64,000 bases of DNA from Streptomyces spongiicola (GCF_003122365.1 NZ_CP029254.1:682001-746000); one strand, 5' to 3'; positions 1-9,517 are shown, counted from the first letter of the stretch. The notes: generated by a model not told the origin, from the letters alone. A program made the numbers and translations.

Positions 1-645
1 CAGCGGGACCAGCCCGGCGAGCGCGCGCAGGTCGTCGAGGCTGGAGACGCCGCCCGAGGCGACGACCGGCTTGTCGGTGGCGGCGCAGACGTCCCGCAGC
101 AGCTCCAGGTTGGGCCCCTGCAACGTGCCGTCCTTGGCGATGTCGGTCACGACGTACCGCGCGCAGCCCTCGGAGTCGAGCCGGGCGAGGGTCTCGTAGA
201 GGTCGCCCCCGTCGCGGGTCCAGCCGCGGCCGCGCAGGGTGGTACCCCGTACGTCCAGGCCCACCGCGATCTTGTCGCCGTACTCGGCGATGACCTTGGC
301 GACCCACTCCGGGGTCTCCAGGGCGGCGGTGCCGAGGTTGACCCGGGTGCAGCCGGTGGCGAGGGCGGCGGCGAGCGAGGCGTCGTCGCGGATGCCGCCG
401 GACAGCTCGACCCTGAGGTCCATGGCCCCGGCCACCTCGGCGACCAGCTCCCGGTTGTCGCCGGTGCCGAAGGCGGCGTCCAGATCGACCAGATGCAGCC
501 ACTCGGCGCCCGCGCGCTGCCAGTTGAGGGCGGCCTCCAGCGGCGATCCGTAGGAGGTCTCCGTGCCGGACTCGCCGTGGACCAGGCGGACGGCGCGGCC
601 GCCGCGGACGTCTACGGCGGGGAGGAGTTCAAGCTTCTGGGCCAT
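1..645 (-). CDS. priA: PriA/HisA phosphoribosyl isomerase, partial (C-terminus outside window)
   Basis: The start at 645 gives [16 protein letters not shown], the N-terminus of the (beta/alpha)8-barrel isomerase that converts ProFAR to PRFAR in histidine biosynthesis. In actinobacteria lacking trpF the same enzyme also isomerises phosphoribosylanthranilate for tryptophan. The catalytic pattern is visible: Asp in AVDV at residues 10-13, VELSGGIRD in the middle and [10 protein letters not shown] with the second catalytic Asp. 215 residues are present; the family is about 240, so roughly 25 C-terminal residues lie beyond the left edge. It sits two bases downstream of hisH, consistent with one his operon. 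Dual function is inferred from the family. Confidence 0.93.
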   Translation of the reverse strand, partial: MAQKLELLPAVDVRGGRAVRLVHGESGTETSYGSPLEAALNWQRAGAEWLHLVDLDAAFGTGDNRELVAEVAGAMDLRVELSGGIRDDASLAAALATGCTRVNLGTAALETPEWVAKVIAEYGDKIAVGLDVRGTTLRGRGWTRDGGDLYETLARLDSEGCARYVVTDIAKDGTLQGPNLELLRDVCAATDKPVVASGGVSSLDDLRALAGLVPL

Positions 646-647
646 GA

Positions 648-1289
648 TCAGAGGGTCTCGATCCAGTTGGTGAGCAGCTGGGCTCCGGCGTCGCCGGACT
701 TCTCGGGGTGGAACTGGGTCGCCCACAGAGCGCCGTTCTCGACGGCCGCGACGAAGGGCTCGCCGTGGGTGGCCCAGGTGACCTTCGGGGCGGCCATCGC
801 CGCGCTGGTCACCTCGAAGTCCCACTCGCGCACGGCGTAGGAGTGCACGAAGTAGAAGCGGGCTCCGGCGTCGAGGCCGGCGAACATCTCCGAGTCCCCG
901 GGGGCCTTGACGGTGTTCCAGCCCATGTGCGGCACGACCGGGGCGTCCAGCGGGCCGACGACGCCGGGCCACTCGTCGAGGCCCTCCGTCTCGACTCCGT
1001 GCTCGATGCCGCGCCCGAAGAGGATCTGCATGCCGACGCAGATGCCCATGACGGGCCGGCCGCCGGAGAGCCTGCGATCGACGACCCAGTCGCCGCGGGC
1101 CTGCCGCAGCCCGGCCATACAGGCGGAGAAGGCGCCGACGCCGGGCACCAGCAGCCCGTCGGCGTTCATGGCCGCGTCGAAGTCGCGGGTGATCTCGACG
1201 TCCGCGCCGACCCGGGCGAGGGCCCGCTCGGCGGAGCGGACGTTGCCGAACCCGTAGTCGAAGACGACGACGCTCTTCCGTCCGCTCAT
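648..1289 (-). CDS. hisH: Imidazole glycerol phosphate synthase glutaminase subunit
   Basis: 213 residues, a class I glutamine amidotransferase that supplies ammonia to HisF for formation of imidazole glycerol phosphate and AICAR. The nucleophile Cys84 lies in GICVGMQ. The catalytic His194 and Glu196 are in FHPEKS near the C-terminus, and PGVGAF at residues 49-54 is the oxyanion-strand motif. An open frame extends further upstream, but the ATG at 1289 gives the normal family N-terminus ([16 protein letters not shown]). It overlaps the preceding small gene by the four bases ATGA, implying translational coupling. Confidence 0.95.
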   Translation of the reverse strand: MSGRKSVVVFDYGFGNVRSAERALARVGADVEITRDFDAAMNADGLLVPGVGAFSACMAGLRQARGDWVVDRRLSGGRPVMGICVGMQILFGRGIEHGVETEGLDEWPGVVGPLDAPVVPHMGWNTVKAPGDSEMFAGLDAGARFYFVHSYAVREWDFEVTSAAMAAPKVTWATHGEPFVAAVENGALWATQFHPEKSGDAGAQLLTNWIETL

Positions 1290-1450
1290 GACCACACGTC
1301 CAGTCGCAGGACGCCGGCGGCCAGGCACATCGCGGCAGCGGCGGACAGCAGCACGATGACGCCCTTGGGCATCTGCTGCCTGGCGAAGGAGATGATGCCG
1401 CCGACCAGGAAGAGCCCGACGACGATCAGCACCGTGGAGACACCGTTCAC
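1286..1450 (-). CDS. Small membrane protein within the his operon
   Basis: 54 residues from a GTG at 1450, only two bases after the hisB stop, and ending in a four-base overlap with hisH. The protein is almost entirely hydrophobic: [19 protein letters not shown] forms a first membrane segment. A short loop ([10 protein letters not shown]) separates it from a second segment ([18 protein letters not shown]). No catalytic motif is present. Its position, fixed between hisB and hisH with overlapping ends, argues for co-translation with the histidine enzymes. The function is unknown. A longer frame beginning at 1549 overlaps hisB extensively and is unlikely. Confidence 0.75.
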   Translation of the reverse strand: MNGVSTVLIVVGLFLVGGIISFARQQMPKGVIVLLSAAAAMCLAAGVLRLDVWS

Positions 1451-1452
1451 GG

Positions 1453-2046
1453 CTACAGGGCACCCTTCGTGGACGGCAGGATCCCGGCCGCGCGCGGGTC
1501 GCGCTCCGAGGCGTAGCGCAGCGCCCGCGCCAGCGCCTTGAACTGGCACTCCACGATGTGGTGGGCGTTGCGTCCGTACGGGACGTGCACGTGCAGCGCG
1601 ATCTGCGCCTGGGCCACGAAGGACTCCAGGATGTGCCGGGTCATGGTGGTGTCGTACGCGCCGATCATCGGCGCCATGTTCTCCGGCTCGGTGTGCACCA
1701 GGTAGGGGCGGCCGGAGAGGTCGACCGTCACCTGGGCGAGCGACTCGTCCAGCGGCACGGTGCAGTTGCCGAAGCGGTGGATCCCGACCTTGTCGCCGAG
1801 GGCCTGCCTGAAGGCGGCGCCCAGCGCGAGCGCGGTGTCCTCGATGGTGTGGTGGCTGTCGATGTGCAGATCGCCGTCGGTCTTGGCGGTGAGGTCGAAC
1901 AGACCGTGGCGGCCGAGCTGGTCCAGCATGTGGTCGAAGAAGCCGACCCCGGTCGACACGTCGACCTTCCCGGTGCCGTCGAGATCGATCTCGACGACGA
2001 CGGACGTCTCCTTGGTGGTCCGCTCGACGCGTCCTACGCGGCTCAT
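1453..2046 (-). CDS. hisB: Imidazoleglycerol-phosphate dehydratase
   Basis: 197 residues, the usual length of the monofunctional enzyme that dehydrates imidazole glycerol phosphate to imidazole acetol phosphate. The two His-rich manganese-binding motifs are clear: [13 protein letters not shown] with DSHHTIED in the first half, and [15 protein letters not shown] in the second. DESLAQ and DLSGRPY are further family landmarks. The start at 2046 overlaps the hisC stop by four bases (ATGA). It is the third gene of the his operon and is not fused to a phosphatase domain. Confidence 0.96.
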   Translation of the reverse strand: MSRVGRVERTTKETSVVVEIDLDGTGKVDVSTGVGFFDHMLDQLGRHGLFDLTAKTDGDLHIDSHHTIEDTALALGAAFRQALGDKVGIHRFGNCTVPLDESLAQVTVDLSGRPYLVHTEPENMAPMIGAYDTTMTRHILESFVAQAQIALHVHVPYGRNAHHIVECQFKALARALRYASERDPRAAGILPSTKGAL

Positions 2047-3212
2047 CGCTTCTGCTCCTTCGGGGGTGTGGGGATGTCCCCCACGGAACTCTTCAGTGCG
2101 CGCACCGCATCGAGGAACGCGTCGTTCTCTTCGGGGGTGCCCGCGGTCACCCGCAGCCGGCCCGGTACGCCGTTGTCACGGACCAGCACGCCCCGGTCGA
2201 GGATCTGCTGCCAGGCGGCGTGGGCGCCCCCCTCGCCGTCGAACCGCCCGAACTGGACGAAGTTGGCGTCGGAGTCGGTCACCTCGTAGCCGATGCCGCG
2301 CAGCCCGGCGACCAGCCGGTCCCGCTCCTCCTTGAGCTGCTCCACGTACTTCAGCAGCGTGTCGGTGTGCTCCAGGGCGGCCAGCGCGGTGGCCTGGGTG
2401 ACGGCCGAGAGGTGGTACGGGAGCCTCACCAGCTGCAGGGCGTCGACCACGGCGCGGTGCGCGGCCAGATAGCCGAGGCGCAGTCCCGCGGCGCCGAAGG
2501 CCTTGGACATGGTGCGCGAGACCACGAGGTTCGGCCGGCCCTCCAGCAGCGGGAGCAGGGAGGGGCGGTGGCTGAACTCGACGTACGCCTCGTCCACGAC
2601 GACGAGCGCACCCGCCGCGTCCGCCCTGGCCCGCTGGGCGGCGTCGTACAGCGCGACGACCGTCTCCGGGGCGACGGCGGTGCCGGTGGGGTTGTTGGGC
2701 GAGGTGACGAAGACGACGTCCGGCCGGTGCGCGGCGATCGCGTCCACCGCCGCCCGCTCGTCGACGGTGAAGTCCTCGCGGCGCGGGCCGGAGATCCAGT
2801 CGGTGCCGGTGCCGCGCGCGATCAGCGGGTGCATCGAGTACGACGGCTCGAAGCCGATGGCGGTACGCCCGGGCCCGCCGAAGGTCTGCAGCAGCTGCTG
2901 GATGACCTCGTTGGAGCCGTTGGCCGCCCACACGTTCTCCGGCCCGACCGGGTACTTCCCGGTGCGGGTGAGGTACCCGGCCAGCTCGGTGCGCAGCTCG
3001 ACCGCGTCCCGGTCCGGGTAGCGGTTGAGGCCGCGCGCGGCCTCGCGCACCCGCTCGGTGATCCGCTCGACGAGCGCCTCGGGCAGCGGGTACGGGTTCT
3101 CGTTGGTGTTCAGCTGCACGGGCACGTCGAGCTGCGGCGCGCCGTACGGCGACTTGCCGCGCAGCTCCTCGCGGACGGGCAGATCGTCGATGCCGATGTC
3201 GGTCGTGCTCAC
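2043..3212 (-). CDS. hisC: Histidinol-phosphate aminotransferase
   Basis: 389 residues, a PLP-dependent fold-type I aminotransferase. It converts imidazole acetol phosphate and glutamate to histidinol phosphate and 2-oxoglutarate. The Schiff-base lysine is Lys237 in [19 protein letters not shown] at the N-terminus, [10 protein letters not shown] (residues 169-178) and [10 protein letters not shown] (204-213) are the substrate and cofactor motifs. It starts with GTG at 3212, overlapping the hisD stop by four bases, and ends overlapping hisB by four bases, so hisD-hisC-hisB are tightly coupled. Confidence 0.96.
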   Translation of the reverse strand: MSTTDIGIDDLPVREELRGKSPYGAPQLDVPVQLNTNENPYPLPEALVERITERVREAARGLNRYPDRDAVELRTELAGYLTRTGKYPVGPENVWAANGSNEVIQQLLQTFGGPGRTAIGFEPSYSMHPLIARGTGTDWISGPRREDFTVDERAAVDAIAAHRPDVVFVTSPNNPTGTAVAPETVVALYDAAQRARADAAGALVVVDEAYVEFSHRPSLLPLLEGRPNLVVSRTMSKAFGAAGLRLGYLAAHRAVVDALQLVRLPYHLSAVTQATALAALEHTDTLLKYVEQLKEERDRLVAGLRGIGYEVTDSDANFVQFGRFDGEGGAHAAWQQILDRGVLVRDNGVPGRLRVTAGTPEENDAFLDAVRALKSSVGDIPTPPKEQKR

Positions 3213-4999
3213 TTGCTCGGGGGCACCTTCCAGTCACTGGGCTTGTCCGGGTCGCCTCCGCCGCGGCGCGCGTCCTGTCCGGTGCCGGTGCCGGTGCCGT
3301 CTCCGGTGCCGGTACCGCGCGTGTTCTGTCCGGTGCCGGTACCGCGCGCGTCCTGTCCGGCTCCGATAACGGCTCCGATATCGGCACCTGTACCGGTATC
3401 GCGCCCGTCCTGTCCGGCACCGGCACCGCGCCCGTCCTGTCCGGCACCGGCACCGGCACCGGTATCGCGCGCGCCCTGTCCGGCACCGCCGCGCCGCCCG
3501 TCCTGTCCGGCTCCGGTACCGGCTCCGACAACGGCACCTGTACCGGTATCGCGCCCGTCCTGTCCGGCTCCGCCGCCGCGCCCGTCCTGTCCGGCACCGG
3601 CACCGGCACCGGTATCGCGCGCGCCCTGTCCGGCACCGCCGCGCCGGTCCTGTTCGGCTCCGCCGCCGCGCCGGTCCTGTTCGGCTCCGCCGAAACGCAC
3701 CTTCACCGCGGCGCCGTGCGCCGGGAGGTCCTCCGCCTCGGCGAGGGTCACCACGTGGTGGGCGACGTCGGCGAGCGCCTCGCGGCTGTAGTCGACGATG
3801 TGGACGCCGCGCAGGAAGGACTGGACGGACAGCCCGGAGGAGTGGCAGGCGCAGCCGCCGGTCGGCAGCACGTGGTTGGAGCCGGCGCAGTAGTCGCCGA
3901 GGGAGACCGGCGCCCAGGGGCCGACGAAGATCGCGCCCGCGTTGCGGACCCGGCCGGCCACGGCGGCCGCGTCGGCGGTCTGGATCTCCAGGTGCTCGGC
4001 GCCGTAGGCGTCGACGACGCGCAGGCCCTCGTCGATGCCGTCGACCAGGACGATCGCGGACTGCCTCCCGGACAGGGCCGGGACGATCCGGTCCGCGACG
4101 TGCTTGGTCGCGGCGATCTGCGGCGCCAGCTCCCGCTCGACCGCGTCCGCGAGTTCGGGGGAGTCGGTGACCAGCACGGCGGCGGCCAGCGGGTCGTGCT
4201 CGGCCTGGCTGATGAGGTCGGCGGCGACATGGGCGGGGTCGGCGGTGGCGTCGGCGAGTACCGCGATCTCGGTCGGGCCGGCCTCGGCGTCGATGCCGAT
4301 ACGGCCGGTGAAGTAGCGCTTGGCGGCGGCCACCCAGACGTTGCCCGGACCGGTCACCATGTTGGCCGGCGCACACCCGTCGGGGCCGGAGGTCCCGTAC
4401 GCGAACATCGCGACGGCCTGGGCTCCGCCCACGGCGTACACCTCCTCGACGCCGAGCAGCGCACAGGCGGCGAGGATGGTCGGGTGGGGCAGCCCGCCGA
4501 AGTCCTTCTGCGGCGGTGAGGCGAGCGCCACGGACTCGACGCCGGCCTCCTGCGCCGGCACGGCGTTCATGATCACGGATGACGGGTAGACCGACCGGCC
4601 GCCGGGCGCGTACAGGCCGACGCGTCCGACCGGAACCCACTTCTCGGTCACCGTGCCGCCCGGCACGACCTGGGTGGTGCGGGTCTCGCGGCGCTGGGCG
4701 CGGTGCACGGTCCGCGTCCGGCGGATGGACTCCTCCAGGGCCTCACGGACGGCGGGGTCGAGCCCCTCCAGCGCCTCCACCAGGGCCTTCTCGGGCACCC
4801 GCACCCGGTCCAGCGTGACGCCGTCGAACCGCTCCGCGTACTCGATCAGCGCCGCAGTCCCGCGATGACGCACGTCCTCGCAGATGGGCCGCACCTTCTC
4901 CAGGGCGGCCTCCACGTCGAACTCGGCACGGGGAAGCAGGTCGCGCAGCGCGGCGCCCTCGGGGAGGGCGTCGCCGCGGAGGTCGATACGAGAGATCAC
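3209..4999 (-). CDS. hisD: Histidinol dehydrogenase with a large low-complexity insertion near the C-terminus
   Basis: 596 residues; actinobacterial HisD is usually near 440. The enzyme oxidises histidinol twice to histidine with two NAD+ and zinc. Residues 1-437 are normal: [13 protein letters not shown], the nucleotide-binding region around [16 protein letters not shown], the zinc-ligand motif SQAEHDP and [10 protein letters not shown]. The protein then runs from KVRFG into about 150 residues rich in Gly, Ala, Thr, Gln, Asp and Arg ([16 protein letters not shown] repeats) and recovers the expected tail WKVPPSK. The frame stays open throughout, so the insertion is in frame. The GTG start at 4999 is first in the his operon. 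Whether the tail is tolerated as a disordered segment is inferred. Confidence 0.93.
   Translation of the reverse strand: MISRIDLRGDALPEGAALRDLLPRAEFDVEAALEKVRPICEDVRHRGTAALIEYAERFDGVTLDRVRVPEKALVEALEGLDPAVREALEESIRRTRTVHRAQRRETRTTQVVPGGTVTEKWVPVGRVGLYAPGGRSVYPSSVIMNAVPAQEAGVESVALASPPQKDFGGLPHPTILAACALLGVEEVYAVGGAQAVAMFAYGTSGPDGCAPANMVTGPGNVWVAAAKRYFTGRIGIDAEAGPTEIAVLADATADPAHVAADLISQAEHDPLAAAVLVTDSPELADAVERELAPQIAATKHVADRIVPALSGRQSAIVLVDGIDEGLRVVDAYGAEHLEIQTADAAAVAGRVRNAGAIFVGPWAPVSLGDYCAGSNHVLPTGGCACHSSGLSVQSFLRGVHIVDYSREALADVAHHVVTLAEAEDLPAHGAAVKVRFGGAEQDRRGGGAEQDRRGGAGQGARDTGAGAGAGQDGRGGGAGQDGRDTGTGAVVGAGTGAGQDGRRGGAGQGARDTGAGAGAGQDGRGAGAGQDGRDTGTGADIGAVIGAGQDARGTGTGQNTRGTGTGDGTGTGTGQDARRGGGDPDKPSDWKVPPSK
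3233..3688. repeat. In-frame minisatellite inside hisD
   Basis: 456 bases of tandem G/C-rich repeats (CCGGCACCGG, CCCGTCCTGTCCGG, GGTATCGCG on the plus strand). There is a higher-order period of 150 bases: the encoded block starting [10 protein letters not shown] recurs after exactly 50 residues with most positions conserved. The array lies just before the last seven codons of hisD. It is translated in frame without stops on the hisD strand. Confidence 0.9.
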
Positions 5000-5039
5000 G
5001 GCTCAATTCTCTCAGACGGGATCCGCGGACCCGCCGTCC

Positions 5040-5056
5040 GTATCACCGACTGATAC
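5040..5056. promoter_or_regulatory. Inverted repeat upstream of hisD, possible operator
   Basis: GTATCA-CCGAC-TGATAC is a perfect 6-bp inverted repeat with a five-base centre, 41 bases upstream of the hisD start and in the intergenic region shared with the divergent gene at 5317. Spacing and symmetry suit a dimeric DNA-binding protein. No known regulator could be assigned from sequence alone. Confidence 0.4.
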
Positions 5057-5063
5057 AGACCCA

Positions 5064-5147
5064 CCCGTCGAGCGGTCACCGGTCACCCGTCGAGCGGTCA
5101 CCGGTCGCCCGCCGGACGGTCACCGGCATCCACCGGACGGTCACCGA
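5064..5147. repeat. Direct repeats in the hisD upstream region
   Basis: A 22-base unit (CGTCGAGCGGTCACCGGTC plus three bases) occurs at 5066 and 5088, followed by two copies of CCGGACGGTCACCG. The core GGTCACC occurs repeatedly. The 317-base hisD/5317 gap holds only this array and the inverted repeat at 5040. It may be a simple minisatellite or clustered protein-binding sites. Confidence 0.7.
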
Positions 5148-5316
5148 CGGTGAGCGTACCCGCCACTCCCGCCCGCCCCCCGGGACACCGGTCGGCAGCC
5201 CCGCCCCGCACGGCGCGGGCGGCGGTTGTGACCGTTCGCGTTCAGCCGGTTACCCAACGGGAAGAACGGCAGTACGGGACCGGGTGGTCGGACCGGGCGA
5301 AAGCGAGGGAGCGGCA

Positions 5317-6924
5317 TTGACCGAGCCCCAGGGCATCGACATGCCCAACGATCTCAGCACCGCGGAACGCACGATGTGGACCTCGTTCGAATACGGGATG
5401 ACCTGCGACCTCCGCGACGGCGATCCGCTGCTGAACGATCCCTTCTCGGAGCTGGAGTGGGGCCCCGGGCGGACCGTGCGCGCCGACGTGATCGCGCGGC
5501 TGCTGCTCAGCGGCCCGCCCGCGCGTCCCGGGCGGGTCTGCGCACTGAAGCTGCTGGGTGCGTACGTGACGGGGAAGCTCACCCTCGCGGGCGGCACGAT
5601 CGGCCCGTATGTCGAGCTGACCGGGTGCCGTTTCGAACGCGAGCTGACGCTGCCGGAGTCGCGGTTCACCACGCTGCGTCTGGTGGGGTGTGCGATACCG
5701 CGGCTGGAGGCCGCCCGGCTGCACACCGAGGGCGATCTCCATCTGCCGCGCTGCCGCGTCGAGCACGGGATACGGCTCACGGACGCCCAGATAGGCACGG
5801 ATCTGCTGATCAACCAGATCCGGGTACGGCCGGACCGGCTCGGCCGGGCCATCACCGCGGACGGCCTGTCCGTGGCGCAGGACCTCCAGGCCGAGCTAAT
5901 CGAGACGTACGGCGAGATCAGTCTGCGCGGCGCGAAGGTCGGCGTGTCGCTGAGCCTGCGCGGCAGCCGGCTGCGGGCGGTCGAGGGCCGGCGCGCGCTC
6001 AACGCCCCCCAGCTGACGGTGGAGCGCTCGCTGTATCTGACCAAGGCGTGGGTGGACTCCGCCGGCGACCAGGGCGCCACTCCCCCGTTCGGCCTCCCCT
6101 TCGACACGCCGGGGCAGGGGGCCGACGCGCTGGAGCAGCGCTTCGAGTGCCACGGCGCCGTGCGGCTGGACGACGGCCGCTTCGGCGACGCGGTCGACCT
6201 CCACCACGCCCGGTTCGTGCTGTCGGGGGCGCGCCGGGAGGAGCTGTCGCTGCGCCGGATCGTCACCCCCGAACTCCGCTTCACCGCGGAGCGGCCGGAG
6301 CAGGGCCGTGTGGTGCTGAACGGCGCGAGGGTCGTGACGCTCATCGACCTGTCCACGAGCTGGCCCGGGCCGGGCGGGCTGGCCATGGGCGGTTTCGTCT
6401 ACGAGAACCTCGTGCCCTACAGCCGCTTCCCGCTCTCACGGCGGCTGGAGTGGGTCGCGGCGGCCACCCCCGAGTACCAGCCGGAGCCCTACGAGCGGCT
6501 GGCGACGGTGCTGCGCGGCAGCGGTGAGGACGCCGACGCGCGGGAGGTGCTCCTCGCCAAGCAGCGACGCCGCCGGGAGACGCTGCCGCTCGCCGCGAAG
6601 CTCTGGGGCTACGTCCAGGACTGGACCGTGGCCTACGGCTACCGCCCCGGCCGCGCCGCCCTGTGGATGGCGGTGCTCTGGGCGGCCGGCGCGTTGGCCT
6701 TCTCCCGCTCCGCACCCGAGGCGCTGAAGCCGGGCGAGCAGCCCGAGTGGAACCCCTCCCTCTACGCCCTCGACCTCCTTCTGCCGGTGATCCACCTCGG
6801 GCAGGACGGCCACTGGCGGCTGGAGAGCCACTTGCAGTGGCTCGCCGCGGCACTGGTACTGCTCGGGTGGATTCTCGCCACGACGGTGGCGGCGGGCACA
6901 TCCCGGCTGCTCAGGCGCGGCTAG
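5317..6924 (+). CDS. Membrane-associated protein with repetitive soluble domain, function unknown
   Basis: About 535 residues from a TTG at 5317, preceded six bases upstream by AGCGAGGGA. A GTG at 5284 (546 residues) and an ATG at 5341 are alternative starts. The first 350 residues are made of short strands with recurring patterns such as LTGCRFERELTL, LRLVGCAIPRLEA and ISLRGAKVGVSLSLRGSRL, resembling pentapeptide-repeat or beta-helix architecture. The C-terminus has two hydrophobic segments (AALWMAVLWAAGALAF and LQWLAAALVLLGWILATTVAAG) separated by an acidic loop. Homologues in Streptomyces are often labelled membrane-associated oxidoreductase. No cofactor-binding motif is visible here, so I would not repeat that name as a function. 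Confidence 0.8.
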   Translation: MTEPQGIDMPNDLSTAERTMWTSFEYGMTCDLRDGDPLLNDPFSELEWGPGRTVRADVIARLLLSGPPARPGRVCALKLLGAYVTGKLTLAGGTIGPYVELTGCRFERELTLPESRFTTLRLVGCAIPRLEAARLHTEGDLHLPRCRVEHGIRLTDAQIGTDLLINQIRVRPDRLGRAITADGLSVAQDLQAELIETYGEISLRGAKVGVSLSLRGSRLRAVEGRRALNAPQLTVERSLYLTKAWVDSAGDQGATPPFGLPFDTPGQGADALEQRFECHGAVRLDDGRFGDAVDLHHARFVLSGARREELSLRRIVTPELRFTAERPEQGRVVLNGARVVTLIDLSTSWPGPGGLAMGGFVYENLVPYSRFPLSRRLEWVAAATPEYQPEPYERLATVLRGSGEDADAREVLLAKQRRRRETLPLAAKLWGYVQDWTVAYGYRPGRAALWMAVLWAAGALAFSRSAPEALKPGEQPEWNPSLYALDLLLPVIHLGQDGHWRLESHLQWLAAALVLLGWILATTVAAGTSRLLRRG

Positions 6925-7694
6925 GCGCTCCGCCCGGGGAGGTTCGCGGCAGGTGCTCCGCGCGGGGAGGTCGTCGACGGTGCTCCGTGCGGGGAGGTCG
7001 TGGACGGTGATGCAGGTCTCGGCCGAGTGGCGCTGGAACCGGGTGAGGGCCCCTGGCCCGGTGTGGATCGCGACATCCGCACCGGCGACCGGAGAGGCCC
7101 TCGCGTCCCACCGCGACGCACCCCTGACCGGGACCGGACGTCTGCGGCCGGCCCGCGGTGCGGTGGCGGACGACCGGCCGGTGCGGCGGGGCCCGCGGCG
7201 TCCGGTGCGTGCGACAGCGAGGCGGAGGAACATCCTCGCACCGGATACACCGGACACACTGGATGCATCAGACACACCGGACGCATCAGACGCACTGAGC
7301 ACACCGGACGCACCGGACGTACCGGGATGCCTCCGGCAGCGCGGCGCGGGGGCACCTCCCGCGCCCGAAGGGCGACGGGGGAGCCCGCGCCAGGCGCCGC
7401 GGGCCCAGGAGGGACTTCACCACACGCCCTGGCCGCGGCCGGCGCCGCGCCTGCGGGGGTCCGGGGGCAGGGAGGCAAAGGGGCAAGGGGGCAGGGAGGC
7501 AGAGGGCAGGGGCGCGCGAGTGCGCGTAGGAGCGTGCCGGGCATGCGGGGGCGTTCGCCGGAGACCGCCGAGCGCCTCCCGCACCGCCAACGCGCCCTCC
7601 TTTACGCTTTCTTGACCCGAGTCGGGACAACCATTCCACCTGCTACCAAAACTTCACAGATGCCCTCTGGCGCGGCCCCTACCTGCGGCTTTCA
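6925..7694. other. 770-base gap without a credible gene
   Basis: The gap begins with a direct duplication of GGTGCTCCG(C/T)GCGGGGAGGTCGT and contains dispersed repeat copy A (7186-7443). It then has a purine-rich stretch of GGGGCAAGGGGGCAGGGAGG type near 7465-7510. The last 90 bases are less G/C-rich and probably hold the promoter of the gene at 7695. Open frames crossing it lack codon bias and homologous features. Confidence 0.6.
7186..7443 (+). repeat. Dispersed repeat, copy A
   Basis: A left flank (7186-7244, starting CGGGGCCCGCGGCGTCCGG and ending AACATCCTCGCACCGG) is followed by a degenerate 9-base array of ACACCGGAC type. A right flank then contains GCACCTCCCGCGCCCGAAGG and GGCGACGGGG. 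The same three-part structure in the same orientation is found at 10827-11140. Confidence 0.8.
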
Positions 7695-8771
7695 ATGGTC
7701 CGCACCATGTCTCTGCTGCGCGCCCTGATCGGCACCGCCCGCATCGTCCGGCACACCCCGAGGCTCGCCGACGGACTGCCCCCGGACGACGCGGTCCTGC
7801 TCGACGCCCCGGACGGGGAACTCGGCCCGGCGCTCGTGGCCGCCGCTTCGGGCGACCACGAGCCGGCCGCCAAGCTGCTCGCGGCCACGCGGGGTGCGGC
7901 CGAGTGGGAGAACCGCGACCGCCACGTCATGCGGCTGGCGGCGTTCGCGTACAGCCGGGACGGCTGGCTCGCCGGATGGCTCGCCCTCTCCCCGCATGAT
8001 CCCGACGCCCTGCTGGTGAAGGCCGAACTCGAGGTCCGAAGGGCCTGGGAGTCACCCGCGAGGGCCGAGCGGCTGCGCGAGGCCGGACCGCTGGTCCGCG
8101 CCGCGGCCGAGGCCGATCCGCGCGATCCGGTGCCCTGGCGGCTGGCCCTGGACCACGCGCGCGGTGTACGCGCCGGGCACACGGCCTTCGAGGCGCTGTG
8201 GGAGCAGGCGGTCCGCCGCTCCTCGCACCACTACGGCTGCCATGTGGCGGCGCTCCGGTACCTGTCGGCGGTCTGGCGCGGCTCGCACCGGGAGTGCCTC
8301 GACTTCGCCGAGCGCGCGGCCGAGGACTCCCTGCCCGGCTCGCAGGTGCAGGCCCTGCCGGCGCGCGCGGCACTGGCGCCGCTGCTCGAGGGGGCCGTGG
8401 CGGCCGCGGGGGCGGACCGGATCGACGCGGCCGCCGACCGGGCGGCGGAGCTGTCCGCCCGCTACCGGACCGGCGACCCGTGGCCCGCCGAGGTCCGGAA
8501 CATCCTGGTGTACGTGCTGATCGCCCGGGGCCGCTGGCACGAGGCCCTGGAGCAGTTCCGGCTGATCGGCCCGCACGCCACGTCGTTCCCGTGGGAGCGG
8601 GTGACGGACGATCCGCTGGGCCAGTTCCTGGAAGCGCGTGACGGGGTCCGCATCGAGGTGGCGTCCTCCACGCCGCTCCGCCGCGGCCGCCGGACCCGCT
8701 CCGCGGGCACGGTGGGCGCCGGCCGCGGGCGGGTGGCCGGACGGGCGGTGCCCGGCGACCATTACGCTTGA
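7695..8771 (+). CDS. Hypothetical cytoplasmic protein, probably TPR-like
   Basis: 358 residues from ATG 7695; a second ATG at 7707 (MSLLRALIGTARIVRHTP) is also possible. The protein is alpha-helical and Ala/Arg-rich, without signal peptide or membrane segments. Repeated helix pairs with spacing typical of TPR repeats can be seen: LVAAASGDHEPAAKLL, WLALSPHDPDALLVKAELEVRRAW, LRYLSAVWRGSHRECLDFAERAAE and VLIARGRWHEALEQFRLIGPH. The last 35 residues are Arg-rich and look disordered. Six bases separate its stop from the next gene, so the two are probably cotranscribed. No specific function is assigned. Confidence 0.75.
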   Translation: MVRTMSLLRALIGTARIVRHTPRLADGLPPDDAVLLDAPDGELGPALVAAASGDHEPAAKLLAATRGAAEWENRDRHVMRLAAFAYSRDGWLAGWLALSPHDPDALLVKAELEVRRAWESPARAERLREAGPLVRAAAEADPRDPVPWRLALDHARGVRAGHTAFEALWEQAVRRSSHHYGCHVAALRYLSAVWRGSHRECLDFAERAAEDSLPGSQVQALPARAALAPLLEGAVAAAGADRIDAAADRAAELSARYRTGDPWPAEVRNILVYVLIARGRWHEALEQFRLIGPHATSFPWERVTDDPLGQFLEARDGVRIEVASSTPLRRGRRTRSAGTVGAGRGRVAGRAVPGDHYA

Positions 8772-8776
8772 CCGCT

Positions 8777-9517
8777 GTGACCACCGCTCGCCTGCCGCTG
8801 TTCCCGCTCAACGCGGTGCTGTTCCCCGGCCTCGTGCTGCCGCTGAACGTCTTCGAGGAGCGCTATCGCGCCATGATGCGCGAGCTGTTGAAGACGGACG
8901 AGTCCGAGCCCCGCCGATTCGCCGTGGTCGCCATCCGCGACGGCCGCGAGGTCGCGCCGACGGAACCCGGGATGCCCGACCAGACCGCCCGGCCCGAGAA
9001 GGGCCCGGCCGCGGGGTTCGGCCCGGACCCGATCCAGGCGTTCCACCCCGTCGGCTGTATCGCGGACGCCGCGACCATCCGGGAACGCGCCGACGGCAGC
9101 TTCGAGGTGCTGGCCACCGGCACGACCCGGGTCGCACTGCGCTCGGTCGACGCCGGCGGCCCGTTCCTGACCGCCGAACTCGAGGAGATCCCGGAGGAGC
9201 CGGGCGAGGGCGCGGGCACCCTGGCCGAGGGCGTGCTGCGGGCCTTCCGCAACTACCAGAAGCGGCTGGCCGGAGCGCGGGAGCGGTCGCTGTCGACGGC
9301 CTCGGAGCTGCCCGACGAACCGTCCGTGGTCTCGTATCTGGTGGCAGCGGCCGCCGTGCTCGACACGCCGTCGAAGCAGCGGCTGCTACAGGCTCCGGAC
9401 ACGGCGACCCGGCTGCGCGAGGAACTGAAGCTGCTGCGCTCCGAGACCGCGGTGATACGGCATCTGCCGTCGCTCCCGGCGATCGATCTGACCCGCTCGC
9501 CGACGAGCCCGAACTGA
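8777..9517 (+). CDS. Lon substrate-binding (N-terminal) domain protein
   Basis: 246 residues from GTG 8777, giving VTTARLPLFPLNAVLFPG; a TTG at 8768 is in frame but overlaps the previous stop. RLPLFPLNAVLFPGLVLPLNVFEERYRAMM is the start of the PUA-like domain found at the N-terminus of Lon. VGCIADAATIRERADGSFEVLATGTTRV continues it. The AAA+ and protease domains of Lon are absent, so this is a stand-alone substrate-binding-domain protein, common in actinobacteria. Its role is unknown; helping proteolysis is only an inference from the domain. It is followed after 31 bases by a YbaK-family gene. Confidence 0.88.
   Translation: MTTARLPLFPLNAVLFPGLVLPLNVFEERYRAMMRELLKTDESEPRRFAVVAIRDGREVAPTEPGMPDQTARPEKGPAAGFGPDPIQAFHPVGCIADAATIRERADGSFEVLATGTTRVALRSVDAGGPFLTAELEEIPEEPGEGAGTLAEGVLRAFRNYQKRLAGARERSLSTASELPDEPSVVSYLVAAAAVLDTPSKQRLLQAPDTATRLREELKLLRSETAVIRHLPSLPAIDLTRSPTSPN

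Noticed and set aside
5064..5147. GGTCACC direct repeats as a PHO box
   Set aside because: Spacing is irregular (22, 14 and 21 bases) rather than 11-base direct repeats, and the flanking genes have no phosphate link.
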